This document shows positions 1 through 8,619 of a stretch of DNA of 64,000 bases, piece after piece. Position 1 is the first letter of the stretch. Each line of letters opens with the position of its first letter. The notes under the pieces were generated by a model that saw only the letters and a list, made by a program, of their open reading frames with translations, ran no database searches and was not told the origin of the DNA. Both the position numbers and the translations under genes were made by a program. This DNA comes from Paenibacillus kyungheensis (lineage in GTDB: Bacteria > Bacillota > Bacilli > Paenibacillales > Paenibacillaceae), in contig NZ_CP117416.1 of assembly GCF_028606985.1 (NCBI RefSeq), positions 1,526,001 through 1,590,000 of the forward strand, written 5' to 3'.

Positions 1-1037
1 ATTTGATTGAAGAAGTGGCTCGTCTATATGGATATGATAATATCCCTACGACTTCTATTGAAGGTACAACAACACCAGGAGCATTAACCAAATCTCAACG
101 CTTGCGTCGTACGATTCGTCATTTGTTAACGCATGGTGGATATCAAGAAGCAATTACGTATTCATTTACCCATCCAGCGAAAAATGATCTGTTCCCGCAA
201 TTGCGTGGAGAACAGCAACAAGTCGCACTAGCGATGCCAATGAGTGAAGATCGTAGTGTGTTACGTAGCACATTGATTCCGCAATTGTTAGAGACAGCTT
301 CATTTAACCGTAATCGTAAACAAGAAAATCTAGCTTTATTCGAAATCGGTAGTGCATTCTTCAGCTCTGAGCAAGAATTGACTCGTCAACCGACAGAGGT
401 TCCTTTACTTGGACTATTGCTTACAGGCAGACGTCAACAAGCGCAATGGAATACAGGCAATGAACGTGTCGATTTCTTCGATCTCAAAGGTGCTTTAGAA
501 AGCTTGCTACAATATCTAGGATTGCAATCGTTGATCACATACAAAGCAGATCAACCACAAGGATTCCATCCAGGACGTTCTGCATCTGTATACTTGCAAG
601 TAGGCAGTCAGCAAAAATGGATCGGTGTAATCGGACAGATTCATCCTGATATTCAACGTGAGTCTGATCTTGAAGATACGTATGTAGCAGAGATTCAATT
701 GGCTCCATTATATGAAGAAGCTGATGAGAAAATCGTATACAGCGAATTGCCACGTTACCCTTCTGTACAACGCGATATCGCTGTTGTGATCAACGAAGAC
801 GTAGCGGCAGGAGAATTATTAGCTTCTATTCGCCTGACAGCGAAAGAATTGTTAGAAACCGTACAAGTATTTGACGTATACACAGGTGATCGTGTAGGCG
901 AAGGTAAGAAGAGTGTAGCGATAGCTATCGTATATCGTCATGCAGAGCATACGTTAACAGACGAAGAAGTAACCACTGTGCATGATCAAGTCTTAACGGT
1001 ATTGTCTGAACAATTTGGTGCAGAACTGCGTAAGTAA
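1..1037 (+). CDS. pheT: Phenylalanine--tRNA ligase beta subunit, 3' part (5' end outside window)
   Basis: This is the C-terminal 345 or so residues of PheT, the beta subunit of the cytoplasmic (PheS-PheT)2 enzyme that charges tRNA-Phe. The reading frame is already open at the window edge (first complete codon at position 3), and the full protein is about 800 residues, so more than half lies upstream. The visible part begins with the family motif EEVARLYGYDNIP at the end of the B5 domain. The synthetase-like core follows, and the protein ends with the ferredoxin-like anticodon-binding domain (YPSVQRDIAVVI near residue 250 of the visible part, then VFDVYTGDRVGEGKKS). An intrinsic terminator follows about 100 bases after the stop. 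Identification is secure. Confidence 0.97.
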   Translation, partial: LIEEVARLYGYDNIPTTSIEGTTTPGALTKSQRLRRTIRHLLTHGGYQEAITYSFTHPAKNDLFPQLRGEQQQVALAMPMSEDRSVLRSTLIPQLLETASFNRNRKQENLALFEIGSAFFSSEQELTRQPTEVPLLGLLLTGRRQQAQWNTGNERVDFFDLKGALESLLQYLGLQSLITYKADQPQGFHPGRSASVYLQVGSQQKWIGVIGQIHPDIQRESDLEDTYVAEIQLAPLYEEADEKIVYSELPRYPSVQRDIAVVINEDVAAGELLASIRLTAKELLETVQVFDVYTGDRVGEGKKSVAIAIVYRHAEHTLTDEEVTTVHDQVLTVLSEQFGAELRK

Positions 1038-1134
1038 TCATTTTGTCCAATCTTTATACTGCGTAGATTCCCTATCCAAATGACTCGGAAATAAAGAATC
1101 ATGTTTGTTAGGGATGATAGCAGGAATTGACAAG

Positions 1135-1169
1135 AGTCGCATCGAATAACAATCGATGTGGCTTTTTTG
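1135..1169 (+). terminator. Intrinsic terminator after pheT
   Basis: An 11-pair stem including G-U pairs (left arm from 1135, right arm ending at 1163) is followed by a T-run at 1163-1168. It separates pheT from the next gene, so that gene should have its own promoter or depend on read-through. Confidence 0.75.
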
Positions 1170-1216
1170 TCTACATCCAACTAGAATAAACAGAAGAAGT
1201 AAAGGAGGGCACGATT

Positions 1217-4200
1217 GTGACGACACCCGAACGTATTCGAGTAAACGTGGATATTTATGGAACAACTTATAAATTAGTTGGCACGAGTGCCGATTATATG
1301 AGACAAATTGCTCGTTATGTAGACGAGCATATGAACGATATATCGCAAGCTCATTCTCATTTAGATAAAGCTAAATTAGCTGTATTAGCAGCTGTACACA
1401 TGGCGGAAGAATCGATTAATGCCCAGATCAATCAGTCTGAATTTGATAAAGCGATCGCAGAGCAAGAGCGCTTAAATACAGAGCTAGAACAATTGCAAAG
1501 TGTAAAAGCTCAACAACAAGAATTGATTCAGAAATTACAACAGGACAATCAACAACAAACGACGACCAATGAACAATTACAAAAAAATGTGAAAGAAACA
1601 TCTGCTCAATTAACACAGACTCAGCAAAAGTTAACTTCTGCGGAAGGTCAAAACAAACAATTACAACAGCAAAATCAAGAACACAAATTAAATAACGAAC
1701 AAATACAGCACAAATGGAAAATTGCTGAAGAAGCTCTTCAAAAAGCTTTGAAATCCAATGTAGAACTGGAACAAAATCTGCAACAAACGACAGAAAATTT
1801 ACGCAGTGAGATTAATCTTTTAACTGAAAATGAAGAAGTGTCCAGTTTGCGAGTAATGGAGTTAGAAGAGCAGTTGCAACTGTTACAACAACAACATGAT
1901 CGTGTGCAACAGGATCATGCCGAACTGGAGGAAAATAACAAACGTACACTGACAGAGTTACAAGGATTACAAGAACAACATGATCAGCTCACCAAAAAAA
2001 TAGCAGAAGCGCAAGAAGAATCCGAGACATGGCGCGAATTGTCTGTACAGCAAGAGCAGGAGTTGCAGACAGTACAAGTTCATTTAACAAATGTACAAGC
2101 AGAACAACAACAATTAGAACAGCAATTAAGCGAATCTCAACAACAATTGACAGCAGTACAAGCACAATTCGATACTGCTCAGCAAGAGATAGCAGAATCC
2201 AAAGAAGAATCCAATCGTTGGTATGAATTAGCACAGCAACAAGAGCAAGAAGTACAAAAAGTGCAGGTCGAATTAACACAAGCTCAAGAGCAACGTCAAA
2301 CGTTGGAAGAGCAAGCATCTGCAACCAAAGAACAAATGTCTATTTTGCAACAACAATTAGCAGATGCTAAAAACGAAGTATCCGCTACCAAACAAAGATT
2401 AGAAACATGGCGTGAATTATCCGGTCAACAAGAACAAGAAGTGGCTCGTATTCAAGGTGAATGGTCACAAGCTCAAGAGCAACAAGTTGTATTGGAAGAA
2501 CAGCGTGTAGCGATAGAAGAACAGCTTAACGAATTGGAAGAACAAAAGTCAGAACTGGACCAACAATTAACTGAACTACGTCAAGAAAACGCTACGCTCA
2601 AAGAAGAAGTAGACACGTGGCATGAATTATCTGATCAACAAGAACAGGAATTACAGACAGCTCAGTCCGAACTTGCACAGCAACAGCAACAATATACGTC
2701 TCTACAACAACAATATGCTACAGTGCAAGCAGAGTATGAATCATTACAAGCAACCAGTGAACAGTTACAGACCGAGCATGAATCTGTACAGACGCAAGCA
2801 CAACAGCTACAAGAGCAACAACATGATCTGAATCAACAGCTAAGTACACTTCAAGAATCATTCACAGCAACACAAGAAGAAGCTGGAACATGGCGTGAAT
2901 TATCCACACAACAAGAACAAGAAGTATCTCAAATTCAAGCTGAACTTGCTCAAGTGCAAGAACAATATACGGCTTTGCAACAACAATCAAACAGTATCCA
3001 GAGCGAGCGTAATGATCTGGAAAATCAAGTCCATGTACTGGAAACAGAACAGTTGGAGTTACAGCAACAATTGGTAGAACTTCAAGAAGCATTAACCGTA
3101 ACGCAAGAAGAAGCTGGAACATGGCGTGAATTATCCACACAACAAGAACAAGAAGTGTCACAAATTCAAGCTGAACTTGCTCAAGTGCAAGAACAATATA
3201 CGGCTTTGCAACAACAGTCGAATAGTATCCAGAGCGAGCGTAATGATCTGGAAAATCAAGTACATGTACTGGAAACAGAACAGTTGGAGCTACAGCAACA
3301 ATTGGTAGAACTTCAAGAAACATTAACCGTAACACAAGAAGAAGCCGGAACATGGCGTGAATTATCCACACAACAAGAACAAGAAGTATCTCAAATTCAA
3401 GCTGAACTTGCTCAGGTGCAAGAACAATATACGGCTTTACAACAACAGTCGAATAGTATCCAGAGCGAGCGTAATGATCTGGAAAATCAAGTACATGTAC
3501 TGGAAACAGAACAGTTGGAGTTACAGCAACAATTAGTAGAGCTTCAAGAAACATTAACTGTAACACAAGAAGACGCAGAGACATGGCGTGAGCTGTCAGG
3601 ACAGCAGGAACAAGAGGTCGAGCGGATTCAAGCTCAATTACTAGATACGCAACAACAAGCGCAGACAGTAGATCAGCAGAGAGTACAATTAGAAGAACAA
3701 CAGATTATTTTAAATCAACAACTTCATCAGGCGCAGCAAGAATTAGCCAATACGCAAGAAGAAGCTGAGACATGGCGCGAACTTTCTAGCCAGCAAGAGC
3801 AAGAAGTAGAACAGGCGCAAGCTCAATTGTCTCAAATGAGTGAGCAGGTTGGGCAATTAGAACAACAGTTGCAGACACTGGAAGAACAACGTCATCAACT
3901 GGAAAAAGAGCAGTCATCTCTTCAACAACAATTGGAAGATGTACAGCAACAGATGATTACTACAACCGAAGAAGCCGAGACATGGCGTGAATTGTCAACT
4001 CAACAAGAGGATGAAGTGAATCGTCTGCAAGCCAGGTGGACAGATGCTCAAGCAGAACGCCAAGTACTCGAAGAACAGCTTCGTGTTATCGAAGAACAAC
4101 GTCAGACATTAGAATATCAATACCAAGATCTAGAAGAGTTACAGTCTGAACGTATCGATCAGTTAAATGAACTGCAACAGCAAAAATCAGCGATTCAGGA

Positions 4201-4855
4201 AGAAATGGAAATGTGGCGTGAACGTTCTAGTGAACAAGAAGATGAATTGCATACGTTACAAGCTCAATGGTCACAAGAACAGCAATATCATCAAGATGCA
4301 CAAGCTCAGGTAGCTACATTGAATCAAGAGTTGCTTTCGTTACAAGATAAGTTAGGTCAACAAGAGCAGATTTTGCAAGAAGCGAATCATAATATCGATC
4401 AATGGAATGATCGGTATACTCAACTGGAAGAAGATTATCGCACAGTGAGTCGTAATGAAGAAGGGTATCTGGAAGAAATCGGACGCTTAGAACAGCAAAG
4501 CCATCAGTTGCGTCAAGAATTAAATGAATGGCAACAACGTATTCAAGCAACCGAGCAATTACAACAAGAACAAGCACAGCATATTGAGCGTTTAGAGCAA
4601 CAAGAACGTGAATGGCGTGAGCAACAAGATCAACTGGCTACAGTAGAAACACAGAAGTCAGAAGAAATGCAAGAAATATTGCAGCAATACGAAGTGTCTT
4701 CCCACCAATTACGATTGGTTCATATCGAACTGCAAGATCAGCGTGAAGAGAAAGAACGTATTATAGGTGAGTTAGAACAATTGCGAGAACAGCATCATCG
4801 TCTGGAAATTGAATACAATGAGTGGATGGAATTAATCGAGCAGGACCAGAATTAG
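1217..4855 (+). CDS. ZapA-domain protein fused to a giant Gln/Glu-rich coiled coil
   Basis: Residues 1-70 match ZapA, the small FtsZ-ring-associated protein (RIRVNVDIYGTTYKLVG, then YVDEHMNDI and LAVLAAVHMAEE). ZapA normally ends near residue 90, whereas here the protein runs to 1212 residues. Residues from about 75 to the end form one Gln/Glu-rich coiled coil with no cysteine, signal peptide or membrane segment. A motif of the type TWRELSxQQEQE recurs 11 times (Trp at residues 272, 335, 398, 468, 559, 636, 713, 790, 853, 923 and 1000). All spacings are multiples of seven residues, and core a/d positions around the motif are mostly Leu, Val, Ile, Ala and Tyr. Three consecutive 77-residue units are almost identical. 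The GTG start at 1217 follows AAAGGAGGG at good spacing. The position after pheT is where zapA lies in Bacillales, so this is probably the native zapA grown by repeat expansion. A role in Z-ring or envelope scaffolding is inference. Confidence 0.9.
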   Translation: MTTPERIRVNVDIYGTTYKLVGTSADYMRQIARYVDEHMNDISQAHSHLDKAKLAVLAAVHMAEESINAQINQSEFDKAIAEQERLNTELEQLQSVKAQQQELIQKLQQDNQQQTTTNEQLQKNVKETSAQLTQTQQKLTSAEGQNKQLQQQNQEHKLNNEQIQHKWKIAEEALQKALKSNVELEQNLQQTTENLRSEINLLTENEEVSSLRVMELEEQLQLLQQQHDRVQQDHAELEENNKRTLTELQGLQEQHDQLTKKIAEAQEESETWRELSVQQEQELQTVQVHLTNVQAEQQQLEQQLSESQQQLTAVQAQFDTAQQEIAESKEESNRWYELAQQQEQEVQKVQVELTQAQEQRQTLEEQASATKEQMSILQQQLADAKNEVSATKQRLETWRELSGQQEQEVARIQGEWSQAQEQQVVLEEQRVAIEEQLNELEEQKSELDQQLTELRQENATLKEEVDTWHELSDQQEQELQTAQSELAQQQQQYTSLQQQYATVQAEYESLQATSEQLQTEHESVQTQAQQLQEQQHDLNQQLSTLQESFTATQEEAGTWRELSTQQEQEVSQIQAELAQVQEQYTALQQQSNSIQSERNDLENQVHVLETEQLELQQQLVELQEALTVTQEEAGTWRELSTQQEQEVSQIQAELAQVQEQYTALQQQSNSIQSERNDLENQVHVLETEQLELQQQLVELQETLTVTQEEAGTWRELSTQQEQEVSQIQAELAQVQEQYTALQQQSNSIQSERNDLENQVHVLETEQLELQQQLVELQETLTVTQEDAETWRELSGQQEQEVERIQAQLLDTQQQAQTVDQQRVQLEEQQIILNQQLHQAQQELANTQEEAETWRELSSQQEQEVEQAQAQLSQMSEQVGQLEQQLQTLEEQRHQLEKEQSSLQQQLEDVQQQMITTTEEAETWRELSTQQEDEVNRLQARWTDAQAERQVLEEQLRVIEEQRQTLEYQYQDLEELQSERIDQLNELQQQKSAIQEEMEMWRERSSEQEDELHTLQAQWSQEQQYHQDAQAQVATLNQELLSLQDKLGQQEQILQEANHNIDQWNDRYTQLEEDYRTVSRNEEGYLEEIGRLEQQSHQLRQELNEWQQRIQATEQLQQEQAQHIERLEQQEREWREQQDQLATVETQKSEEMQEILQQYEVSSHQLRLVHIELQDQREEKERIIGELEQLREQHHRLEIEYNEWMELIEQDQN
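2870..3562 (+). repeat. Three 231-bp in-frame tandem repeats inside the ZapA/coiled-coil gene
   Basis: Units start at 2870, 3101 and 3332. The Trp codon of each unit and of the following, more diverged unit lies exactly 231 bp apart (2891, 3122, 3353, 3584). The three copies differ by roughly 10 bases per pair. Almost all differences are silent, with one visible amino-acid change (Ala/Thr near the unit end). The period is 77 residues, or 11 heptads. Confidence 0.93.
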
Positions 4856-4860
4856 ATATC

Positions 4861-4921
4861 AAAATCCCTTTCTGCTTATCACTACATATATTAGCTGTAG
4901 TGAAACAGAAAGGGATTTTTT
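4861..4921. terminator. Bidirectional terminator between the coiled-coil gene and the cupredoxin gene
   Basis: A long hairpin has arms AAAATCCCTTTCTG (4861-4874) and CAGAAAGGGATTTTT (4906-4920), with further pairing inside. A-runs and T-runs flank both ends, so it can end both converging transcripts. Confidence 0.9.
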
Positions 4922-4946
4922 AATAATATTTAATAGCTATAAGCGA

Positions 4947-5393
4947 TTACGCTTCGTCTACGATTAATTTCGCAACCATTGTACTATGACCGGAACCACA
5001 CATGATAGAGCAAGCAATATCAAATTGACCTGCTTCTTGTGGAGTAACGGTTGCTGTTGTATTTTGTGAATCCAGATCGACATTAAGCGCTGGAATCATC
5101 ACACCATGATTACCTTGTACACTTTCAAATACGATCTGTACCGGTTGTCCTTTTTTGACATGATATTCTTTTTGATCAAATGCATAATTGGTTGCTTTAA
5201 TCATCAATTGTTCTGTGCCATCAGCAGGTGCAACACCTGTCTCGGTAACACCACCTTGAGGTTGATTGGTAGCAGATTCATTTTTTTGACCACAAGCAGA
5301 TAAAAGAACCATGACTGCGATCATCATACTAACGATAATCAGCGTTTTTTTATACGTATTTACTTTGGTATTCGGTTGAGATGGGGTATACAT
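4947..5393 (-). CDS. CuA-type cupredoxin lipoprotein (cytochrome oxidase subunit II-like domain)
   Basis: The protein has 148 residues. An N-terminal hydrophobic segment ends in a lipobox (VLLSAC), so it should be a lipoprotein on the outer face of the membrane. The rest is a single cupredoxin domain. Near the C terminus CSIMCGSGHSTM gives the CuA pattern Cys-x3-Cys-x3-His-x2-Met, and the upstream GNHGV supplies the first His, so a binuclear copper site is possible. The Glu usually found between the two cysteines in oxidases is Ile here. There are no subunit II transmembrane helices and no cox genes nearby. I chose the ATG at 5393 because AGGAGG lies about 9 bases upstream; a longer reading to 5438 lacks a ribosome site. 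Electron transfer or copper delivery are the likely roles, but neither is shown. Confidence 0.85.
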   Translation of the reverse strand: MYTPSQPNTKVNTYKKTLIIVSMMIAVMVLLSACGQKNESATNQPQGGVTETGVAPADGTEQLMIKATNYAFDQKEYHVKKGQPVQIVFESVQGNHGVMIPALNVDLDSQNTTATVTPQEAGQFDIACSIMCGSGHSTMVAKLIVDEA

Positions 5394-5613
5394 GCATTGA
5401 TTCCTCCTATAGTGATATATAATAATGATCATTGCCAATATTCATAAATAGTATAACTCTGTTCTACATAAAGAGTAACCGGTATCATCAAATTTAAAAT
5501 AAAATATGGCGAAAAAAAGAAATACGAATCATTAAGTAATCATTTAGAAAGCAATTGAGATCAGTTAGTTTTTGATCATATACCCATTATTTATTATTTG
5601 TCCTACAAGTATT

Positions 5614-5641
5614 TTGTGAATATTTGGTCTAGATGTATAAT
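5614..5641 (+). promoter_or_regulatory. Probable sigma-A promoter for mutS2
   Basis: TTGTGA (5614-5619), 16 bases, then a perfect TATAAT (5636-5641). It is the best signal in the roughly 300-base gap between the cupredoxin start and mutS2. The rest of that gap is AT-rich and shows no gene. Confidence 0.6.
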
Positions 5642-5697
5642 AAGAAGTAGTGCATTATATTATAAAGGAATTTGTTAGTTAGAGGAGTGTCATTACG

Positions 5698-8070
5698 TTG
5701 AACGAAAAAATATTCCATACCATGCAGTATGGTCAAATTTTGAATACATTATCTTCACATGCAGCTACTTCTATCGGTAAACGCGCAGCGCTTGCTTTGC
5801 AACCGGATACCGATTTGGAGCATGTCAAAAAGTTACTTCAAACAACAGATGAAGCGACATTGGTTGATCGTCTTAAAGGAACCCCGCCTTTTGGTGGGAT
5901 TGTTGATATCAGTGCAGCCGTGAGTCGTGCACGTATTGGTGGTACATTGAATCCAAGTGAACTATTGGGTATTGCAAATACGATTATGGGCGGTAGACGT
6001 GCACGTCGTCATGTCGAGATGGTACATGAAGAAAATCCTGTACCGATGCTAGCTGATCTGGTCGAACTGATCTCTGATCAACGTCCACTGGAAAAAGCGA
6101 TTCGTGCTTGTATTGATGACTCTGCTCATGTGATGGATTCAGCAAGCCCGGAACTTGCAGCAGTACGTCGTGAACTACGTTCAGGTGAAGTACGTATCCG
6201 CGAGAAGCTGGACAGTATGATCCGTTCTCAAAGTGTAGCCAAAATGTTACAAGATCAATTAGTAACGATTCGTGGTGATCGCTTTGTAATTCCGGTCAAA
6301 GCAGAATACCGTGCTCACTTCGGTGGTATTGTTCATGATCAGTCCGGTTCAGGTGCGACACTATTTATTGAGCCAGAAGCGATTGTAGCGATGAACAACA
6401 AGTTACGTGAAGCCAAGCTACGTGAAGAACGCGAGATTGAAGTGATTTTGCAGAAGCTAACAGCTCAAGTCTCGGATCAAGTCGAATTGCTGAATTATGA
6501 TATTGATATTCTGGCAGACCTTGATTTTATTTTTGCCAAAGCCAAATTAGCTCGCTCGATGGACGCAACAATGCCGAAGATGAATGATCGTGGATTTTTG
6601 AAATTGAAAAAAGCGCGTCATCCATTGATTCCACTTGCTCATGTAGTGCCAACTGATCTTGAACTCGGCAATGAGCATACCAGCATTATTGTGACCGGTC
6701 CGAATACCGGTGGTAAAACCGTTACACTGAAAACAGTTGGATTACTGAGTCTGATGGCGATGTCAGGATTATTTATTCCGGCTGATGAAGGCAGTCAATT
6801 ATGTGTATTTGATGCGATCTATGCGGATATTGGTGATGAGCAAAGTATCGAACAGAATTTAAGTACATTTTCAAGTCATATGACCAATATTATCTCGATT
6901 TTAGAGCAAATGACGCCAAAAAGTCTGGTGTTGTTTGATGAATTAGGAGCAGGAACTGATCCGGCAGAAGGTTCAGCGTTAGCGATTGCGATTCTGGAGC
7001 ATATTCATTCACAAGGTTGTCGAATGATTGCAACGACTCACTTTAGCGAACTGAAAGCTTATGCTTATGATCGTAAAGGCGTGATCAATGCCAGTATGGA
7101 GTTTGATGTGAATACTTTAAGCCCTACGTATCGCTTGCTAATAGGTGTACCGGGACGTAGTAATGCATTCGCTATCGCTTCACGCTTGGGACTATCTGAA
7201 AAGATTCTTGATGTTGCGCGTGGCGAAGTTGGAGAAGAAGATCAACGTGTTGAAAATATGATCGCTTCCCTAGAAAGTAATCGTCTAAGTGCAGAAGAAG
7301 ATCGTAATACGGCAGCTACATTGCGTTCTGATATGGAGAAATTACGTGGTCGTTATGAACGTGATCTTGCTAGATTAGAAGAACAACGGGATAAACGTCT
7401 GGAAAAAGCGGACGAAGAAGCACGTGAGATTATCGAAAAAGCGCGTAAAGAAGCCGATGAAGTGATTCGTTCATTACGCCAGCTTGCGCAAGAAGAAGGC
7501 GCTTCTGTAAAAGATCACAAGCTGATTGCAGCTCGCAAACAATTGGATGATGCTACACCAGGGCAGCGTGCGAAGAAGAAATCTGCTTCTTCTACCGAGT
7601 CCAAAAAAGTCAAACCACTTGGCCCTGGTGATGATGTAATGGTGTATAGTCTGAATCAACGTGGGCATATCGTAGAATTATCGGGAACCAAAGAAGCTGT
7701 CGTACAGATGGGTATTTTGAAAATGAAAGTAGCGTTAAGTGATCTAGAATTAGTACAGTCAGCCGCTACGATCAACGCACAGCCACAGAAGAAAGCAACA
7801 ACGATCAAACGTTCACGCGAAGACAATATGCGCTCTGAACTTGATCTACGTGGTGCTAATGTAGAAGAAGGATTAATGGAAGTGGATCGTTTTCTTGATG
7901 AAGCTTTTTTAGCGAACCTGGGGCAGATTTATATTATTCATGGTAAAGGTACCGGTGTGCTAAGAACAGGGATTCAAGATTTCTTGCGTCGTCATAAGCA
8001 TGTTAAAAGTTTCCGTACCGGTGAATACAATGAAGGCGGCAATGGCGTTACTGTAGCTGTACTGAAATAA
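5698..8070 (+). CDS. mutS2: MutS2: ATPase with Smr endonuclease domain (ribosome rescue / recombination control)
   Basis: The 790-residue protein has the normal family length and order. An N-terminal clamp/core region is followed by the ABC-type ATPase with Walker A GPNTGGKT (residues 334-341) and Walker B LFDELGAGTDPAEG (Asp414-Glu415). A charged coiled coil spans about 520-620, and a C-terminal Smr domain carries LDLRG and HGKGTG (His748). It lacks the mismatch-recognition domain of MutS. In the family it binds collided ribosomes or branched DNA, and in Bacillus it promotes ribosome splitting. The TTG start follows GAGGAG at suitable spacing. In Bacillus cvpA and polX usually separate zapA from mutS2; here they are absent and the cupredoxin gene sits between instead. 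Confidence 0.96.
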   Translation: MNEKIFHTMQYGQILNTLSSHAATSIGKRAALALQPDTDLEHVKKLLQTTDEATLVDRLKGTPPFGGIVDISAAVSRARIGGTLNPSELLGIANTIMGGRRARRHVEMVHEENPVPMLADLVELISDQRPLEKAIRACIDDSAHVMDSASPELAAVRRELRSGEVRIREKLDSMIRSQSVAKMLQDQLVTIRGDRFVIPVKAEYRAHFGGIVHDQSGSGATLFIEPEAIVAMNNKLREAKLREEREIEVILQKLTAQVSDQVELLNYDIDILADLDFIFAKAKLARSMDATMPKMNDRGFLKLKKARHPLIPLAHVVPTDLELGNEHTSIIVTGPNTGGKTVTLKTVGLLSLMAMSGLFIPADEGSQLCVFDAIYADIGDEQSIEQNLSTFSSHMTNIISILEQMTPKSLVLFDELGAGTDPAEGSALAIAILEHIHSQGCRMIATTHFSELKAYAYDRKGVINASMEFDVNTLSPTYRLLIGVPGRSNAFAIASRLGLSEKILDVARGEVGEEDQRVENMIASLESNRLSAEEDRNTAATLRSDMEKLRGRYERDLARLEEQRDKRLEKADEEAREIIEKARKEADEVIRSLRQLAQEEGASVKDHKLIAARKQLDDATPGQRAKKKSASSTESKKVKPLGPGDDVMVYSLNQRGHIVELSGTKEAVVQMGILKMKVALSDLELVQSAATINAQPQKKATTIKRSREDNMRSELDLRGANVEEGLMEVDRFLDEAFLANLGQIYIIHGKGTGVLRTGIQDFLRRHKHVKSFRTGEYNEGGNGVTVAVLK

Positions 8071-8157
8071 TCCGGCTTGAAACCATTACAGTGTTCATGC
8101 GTAATGAATAGAAATGTCTGTAGATGATTTCAGTACCGGAAGGAGCTATGAAGTGGC

Positions 8158-8577
8158 GTGAAAGATTATATTGATCCGATGCTTGCACATCCGGTCGGGA
8201 TGATGATCGGTTTTTTCTCGGTAGCTGTACTACAGCTTATCGTATTTCTATGGTGTTTCGAAATGGTAGCCAAATATAAATGCTGGGACGAAATAAGACG
8301 AGGTAATGTAGCGGTAGCGATGGCAACAGGCGGTAAGATTTTCGGGATTTGTAATATTATGCGGTTTTCGATCGAAGCGCATAGTACGGTATATGAAAGT
8401 CTCGGCTGGTCGGTTATCGGTTTTGTTTTACTTCTCGCTGCTTATTTTATATTTGAATTTTTGACACCTGTTTTTAAAATTGACGAAGAAATTGCAGCAG
8501 ATAACAAAGCTGTAGGTTTGATCTCCATGATTATATCGATCTCCTTATCGTACGTGATAGGGGCAACTATTTTATAA
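8158..8577 (+). CDS. DUF350 family membrane protein
   Basis: A 139-residue integral membrane protein with about four hydrophobic segments (near residues 12-35, 50-70, 80-100 and 118-138), resembling the DUF350 family in size and in the central Gly-rich segment AVAMATGGKIFGICN. Function is unknown; family members are often linked to envelope or stress genes. The start is taken as GTG at 8158, with AAGGAG about 12 bases upstream, a rather long spacing. A closer ATG at 8148 is in another frame. It lies 87 bases after mutS2 and 42 bases before a zinc-ribbon gene, so the three may be cotranscribed. Confidence 0.75.
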   Translation: MKDYIDPMLAHPVGMMIGFFSVAVLQLIVFLWCFEMVAKYKCWDEIRRGNVAVAMATGGKIFGICNIMRFSIEAHSTVYESLGWSVIGFVLLLAAYFIFEFLTPVFKIDEEIAADNKAVGLISMIISISLSYVIGATIL

Positions 8578-8619
8578 TCAAGATTGAACTGAAATATGAG
8601 TGATGAGAGGAATTACAAC

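Noticed and set aside
1989-2324. Minus-strand 111-codon frame in the ZapA gene
   Set aside because: Shadow of the CAA/GAA-rich plus-strand coding sequence.
2862-3584. A 240-codon open frame on the minus strand inside the coiled-coil repeats
   Set aside because: It is a by-product of the Gln/Glu-rich repeat on the other strand: it has the same 77-codon period, no ribosome site and a Leu/Val-rich low-complexity product.
1217-4855. Repetitive stretch as a CRISPR array or non-coding satellite
   Set aside because: The frame stays open through 1212 codons, repeats are in frame, and the variation is mostly silent.
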